Source of the DNA: Enterobacter cloacae
GTDB taxonomy: Bacteria; Pseudomonadota; Gammaproteobacteria; Enterobacterales; Enterobacteriaceae
Direction of reading: 5' to 3'
NCBI GenBank assembly: GCA_014169315.1
Contig: AP022133.1
Location: 186,001 to 250,000 of the forward strand
DNA: 64,000 nucleotides
The position numbers were made by a program, and so were the translations under genes. Positions 61,225 through 64,000 of this stretch are shown piece after piece (position 1 is the stretch's first letter; each line of letters starts with the position of its first letter). Below the pieces are notes generated by a model. It saw only the letters and a list, made by a program, of their open reading frames with translations. It was not told where the DNA came from and searched no databases.

Positions 61225-63320
61225 TGAAAAAAACATATCTCTACAGCATGCTGGCACTGTGCGTCAGTGCCGCCTGCCATGCAGAAACGTATCCGGCACC
61301 CATTGGCCCGTCTCAGTCAGACTTCGGTGGCGTCGGTTTACTGCAAACGCCCACCGCGCGCATGGCGCGTGACGGGGAGTTGAGTCTTAACTATCGTGAT
61401 AACGATCAGTACCGCTACTACTCTGCGTCGGTGCAGCTATTCCCGTGGCTTGAAACCACGCTGCGCTATACCGATGTGCGCACCAAAAAGTACAGTAGCG
61501 TCGAGGCTTTCTCCGGCGATCAAACCTACAAAGATAAAGCTTTCGACGTAAAACTGCGCCTGTGGGAAGAGAGCTACTGGATGCCGCAGGTTTCCGTTGG
61601 CGCACGCGATATCGGCGGTACGGGTCTGTTTGATGCGGAATATGTTGTGGCCAGTAAAGCCTGGGGGCCGTTTGATTTCTCACTTGGTCTCGGCTGGGGC
61701 TATCTGGGAACCAGCGGTAACGTGAAAAACCCGTTCTGCTCCTATAGCGAAAAGTACTGCTATCGGGATAACAGCTACCAGAAAGCGGGTTCCATCAACG
61801 GCGACCAGATGTTCCACGGCCCGGCCTCACTGTTTGGCGGTGTCGAATACCAGACACCCTGGCAGCCACTACGCCTGAAACTTGAGTATGAAGGCAATAA
61901 CTACAGCGAAGATTTCGCCGGGAAGATTGAGCAGAAGAGCAAGTTTAACGTCGGGGCCATTTACCGCGTCACTGACTGGGCCGACGTTAACCTCAGCTAC
62001 GAGCGCGGCAACACCGTGATGTTTGGTGTGACGTTACGTACCAACTTTAACGATATGCGGCCGCACTATAACGACAACGCGCGGCCTGCTTATCAGCCGG
62101 AACCGCAGGATGCCATCATTCAGCACTCCGTGGTGGCGAACCAGCTGACGTTACTGAAATACAATGCCGGTCTGGCCGATCCGAAAATTCAGGTGAAAGG
62201 CGATACGCTGTACGTCACCGGCGAGCAGGTGAAATACCGCGACTCGCGGGAAGGGATCGAACGCGCCAACCGGATAATCATGAACGATCTGCCCGACGGG
62301 ATCCGCACGATCCGCGTGACGGAAAACCGTCTCAACCTGCCGCAAGTCACAACAGAAACGGATGTCGCCAGCCTTAAGCGCCATCTGGAAGGTGAACCGC
62401 TTGGGCATGAAACCGGGCTGGTACAAAAACGCGTTGAGCCTGTCGTACCAGATACCACCGAACAGGGCTGGTATATCGATAAATCGCGCTTTGATTTCCA
62501 TATCGATCCGGTGCTGAGCCAGTCCGTTGGCGGGCCAGAGAACTTCTACATGTATCAGCTGGGCGTAATGGCGACGGCGGATCTGTGGGTCACCGACCAC
62601 CTGCTGACCACCGGCAGCCTGTTTGGAAACATTGCCAACAACTACGATAAATTTAACTACACCAACCCGCCGAATGACTCGGCGCTACCGCGTGTTCGTA
62701 CCCACGTGCGTGAATATGTGCAGAACGATGTCTACGTGAACAACCTGCAGGCCAACTACTTCCAGTATTTTGGTAACGGTTTCTACGGCCAGATGTACGG
62801 CGGTTATCTGGAAACCATGTACGGCGGCGCGGGAGCTGAGGTACTTTACCGTCCTGTCGACAGTAACTGGGCGTTCGGTATTGATGCTAACTACGTGAAA
62901 CAGCGTGACTGGCATAGCGCGCAGGACATGATGAAGTTCACCGACTACAGCGTTAAAACTGGCCACCTGACGGCCTACTGGACGCCGTCGTTTGCCCCGG
63001 ACGTGCTGGTAAAAGCCAGCGTCGGCCAGTATCTGGCAGGCGACAAGGGCGGCACGCTGGATATCTCTAAACACTTCGACAGCGGTGTGGTCGTTGGCGG
63101 TTACGCCACGATCACCAACGTCTCACCGGACGAGTATGGGGAAGGGGACTTCACCAAAGGGGTTTACGTGTCGATTCCGCTGGATCTGTTCTCATCGAGC
63201 CCAACCCGCAGCCGCGCGGCGGTTGGCTGGGTGCCATTAACGCGTGACGGGGGCCAGCAGCTTGGGCGTAAGTTCCAGCTGTATGATATGACCAGCGATA
63301 AGAACATCAACTTCCGCTGA
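61224..63320 (+). CDS. yjbH: Outer-membrane exopolysaccharide protein YjbH (GfcD family)
   Basis: A 698-residue protein with a signal peptide 1-20 ending in SAACHAE and a long beta-rich body with alternating aromatic residues and many Tyr/Asn, predicted to form an outer-membrane beta-barrel (YjbH/GfcD family). It is the last gene of yjbEFGH and probably exports or anchors the polysaccharide. The start codon overlaps the yjbG stop by one base. A CCCTCTCTCC palindromic repeat follows its stop. Confidence 0.94.
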   Translation: MKKTYLYSMLALCVSAACHAETYPAPIGPSQSDFGGVGLLQTPTARMARDGELSLNYRDNDQYRYYSASVQLFPWLETTLRYTDVRTKKYSSVEAFSGDQTYKDKAFDVKLRLWEESYWMPQVSVGARDIGGTGLFDAEYVVASKAWGPFDFSLGLGWGYLGTSGNVKNPFCSYSEKYCYRDNSYQKAGSINGDQMFHGPASLFGGVEYQTPWQPLRLKLEYEGNNYSEDFAGKIEQKSKFNVGAIYRVTDWADVNLSYERGNTVMFGVTLRTNFNDMRPHYNDNARPAYQPEPQDAIIQHSVVANQLTLLKYNAGLADPKIQVKGDTLYVTGEQVKYRDSREGIERANRIIMNDLPDGIRTIRVTENRLNLPQVTTETDVASLKRHLEGEPLGHETGLVQKRVEPVVPDTTEQGWYIDKSRFDFHIDPVLSQSVGGPENFYMYQLGVMATADLWVTDHLLTTGSLFGNIANNYDKFNYTNPPNDSALPRVRTHVREYVQNDVYVNNLQANYFQYFGNGFYGQMYGGYLETMYGGAGAEVLYRPVDSNWAFGIDANYVKQRDWHSAQDMMKFTDYSVKTGHLTAYWTPSFAPDVLVKASVGQYLAGDKGGTLDISKHFDSGVVVGGYATITNVSPDEYGEGDFTKGVYVSIPLDLFSSSPTRSRAAVGWVPLTRDGGQQLGRKFQLYDMTSDKNINFR

Positions 63321-63331
63321 TGCTCCTCACT

Positions 63332-63362
63332 CTGACCCTCTCTCCAAAGGAGAGAGGGGATC
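63332..63362. repeat. CCCTCTCC palindromic repeat, copy 4
   Basis: ACCCTCTCTCC-AAA-GGAGAGAGGGG, right after yjbH. It belongs to the same family as the copies at 28347, 41023 and 42784 and probably acts as the operon's 3' end structure. Confidence 0.75.
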
Positions 63363-63458
63363 AATCCTTTGCATTGCATCAAACATAAACAAAAAATATA
63401 GATCCGCGTCACATTTTTGCGTTATACAGGACTCTCGCCCTGGAGAATGAGGTGCTGT

Positions 63459-63869
63459 ATGACATCCCTGACTCGCCCGCGTGTTGAGTTTATCTCAACA
63501 ATCCTCCAGACCGTGCTGAACCTCGGTCTGCTGAGCCTTGGCCTGATACTGGTTGTTTTTCTCGGTAAAGAGACGGTGCATCTGGCGGATGTGCTGTTCG
63601 CCCCCGAGCAAACCAGCAAATATGAGCTGGTGGAAGGACTGGTGGTCTACTTTCTCTACTTCGAATTTATCGCCCTGATTGTGAAGTACTTTCAGTCCGG
63701 CTTTCATTTCCCACTACGCTATTTCGTCTACATTGGGATCACCGCCATTGTGCGGCTGATCATCGTCGATCATAAATCACCGCTCGACGTGTTGATCTAC
63801 TCAGCCGCGATCCTGCTCCTCGTGGTGACTCTGTGGTTGTGCAACTCTAAGCGACTGAAGCGCGAATAA
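63459..63869 (+). CDS. psiE: Phosphate-starvation-inducible protein PsiE
   Basis: A 136-residue inner-membrane protein with four predicted membrane helices (about 14-35, 56-74, 83-99, 108-126). It is almost identical to E. coli PsiE, whose gene is induced by phosphate starvation through PhoB and repressed by CRP. Function unknown. The start at 63459 ([11 protein letters not shown]) gives the E. coli length; an in-frame upstream ATG or GTG would add about 14 residues that are not conserved. Confidence 0.95.
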   Translation: MTSLTRPRVEFISTILQTVLNLGLLSLGLILVVFLGKETVHLADVLFAPEQTSKYELVEGLVVYFLYFEFIALIVKYFQSGFHFPLRYFVYIGITAIVRLIIVDHKSPLDVLIYSAAILLLVVTLWLCNSKRLKRE

Positions 63870-63870
63870 A

Positions 63871-63893
63871 AAAATGGCGGCCCGGAGGCCGCC
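63871..63893. terminator. GC hairpin after psiE
   Basis: GGCGGCC-CGGA-GGCCGCC (63876-63893), with an A-run on its left. It therefore reads as an intrinsic terminator for a leftward gene beyond the right edge, as well as a barrier after psiE. Confidence 0.75.
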
Positions 63894-63910
63894 TAACAAC
63901 AGTCACAAGT

Positions 63911-64000
63911 TTACTCTTCATATTTTACGCTGCTGATGCGTTGGCTACGCTCGCTCACCCCAGTCACTTACTTTAGTAAGCTCCTGGGGATTCACTCACT
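63911..64000. repeat. ERIC element, truncated by the window edge
   Basis: TTACTCTTCATATTTTACGC and the diagnostic core CGCTCACCCCAGTCACTTAC, then AGCTCCTGGGGATTCACTCA, match the enterobacterial repetitive intergenic consensus (about 127 bases). The element runs past position 64000. Confidence 0.93.

Overview
The window is a chromosomal segment of an Enterobacteriaceae genome. Its protein sequences, operon order and 16S/23S sequences are close to Escherichia coli and Salmonella, and the 16S variable regions look most like the Enterobacter cloacae group or a close relative (Enterobacter, Leclercia, Lelliottia). The genus is inference from remembered signatures; no search was run. Most of the segment matches the 90-91 min region of E. 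coli, with several local departures.

Layout: (1) 1-2283, the end of the dipeptide transporter operon (dppD', dppF) facing coaA. This junction does not exist in E. coli, where birA and murB lie beside coaA. (2) 2558-16714, the translation/transcription cluster: tRNA genes thrU-tyrU-glyT-thrT, then tufB, secE-nusG, rplKA, rplJL, rpoBC. (3) 16755-17381, an orphan lactose/cellobiose-type PTS IIB-IIA pair. (4) 17787-23333, the thiCEFSGH thiamine operon behind a TPP riboswitch. (5) 23393-31298, rsd, nudC, hemE, nfi, yjaG, hupA, yjaH, purD and purH. (6) 31540-36745, a complete rRNA operon whose 16S-23S spacer carries no tRNA. (7) 36830-49355, metA, aceBAK, iclR, metH and yjbB. (8) 49507-55733, an accessory stretch: a chromosomal ccdAB-type toxin-antitoxin pair, rluF, yjbD, a transporter remnant, and an RNA-repair locus (rtcR, a sigma-54 promoter, a structured tRNA-like leader, a slipin gene, an internally deleted rtcB and an RlaP-type nucleotidyltransferase). 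(9) 55775-63869, lysC, pgi, the yjbEFGH exopolysaccharide operon and psiE. (10) An ERIC element runs off the right edge.

Functionally, the core supplies protein synthesis and RNA polymerase under ribosomal-protein autoregulation (L1, L10-L12). Thiamine, purine, methionine and lysine biosynthesis and the glyoxylate bypass are each accompanied by recognisable control sites: TPP riboswitch, PurR box, MetJ boxes and IclR site. One expected control element is absent: the lysC leader is only about 78 nt and has no lysine riboswitch.

The most unusual part is the RNA-repair locus. Its regulator, promoter, leader RNA and flanking genes are intact, but RtcB is reduced to 85 residues by a clean in-frame internal deletion that removes every catalytic residue. 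Other points worth a look are the tRNA-less rRNA spacer, an aceK gene whose last codons and whose ribosome-binding site both lie in CCCTCTCC/GGAGAGGG palindromic repeats, and the CRP-like and LacI-like sites in front of the orphan PTS pair.
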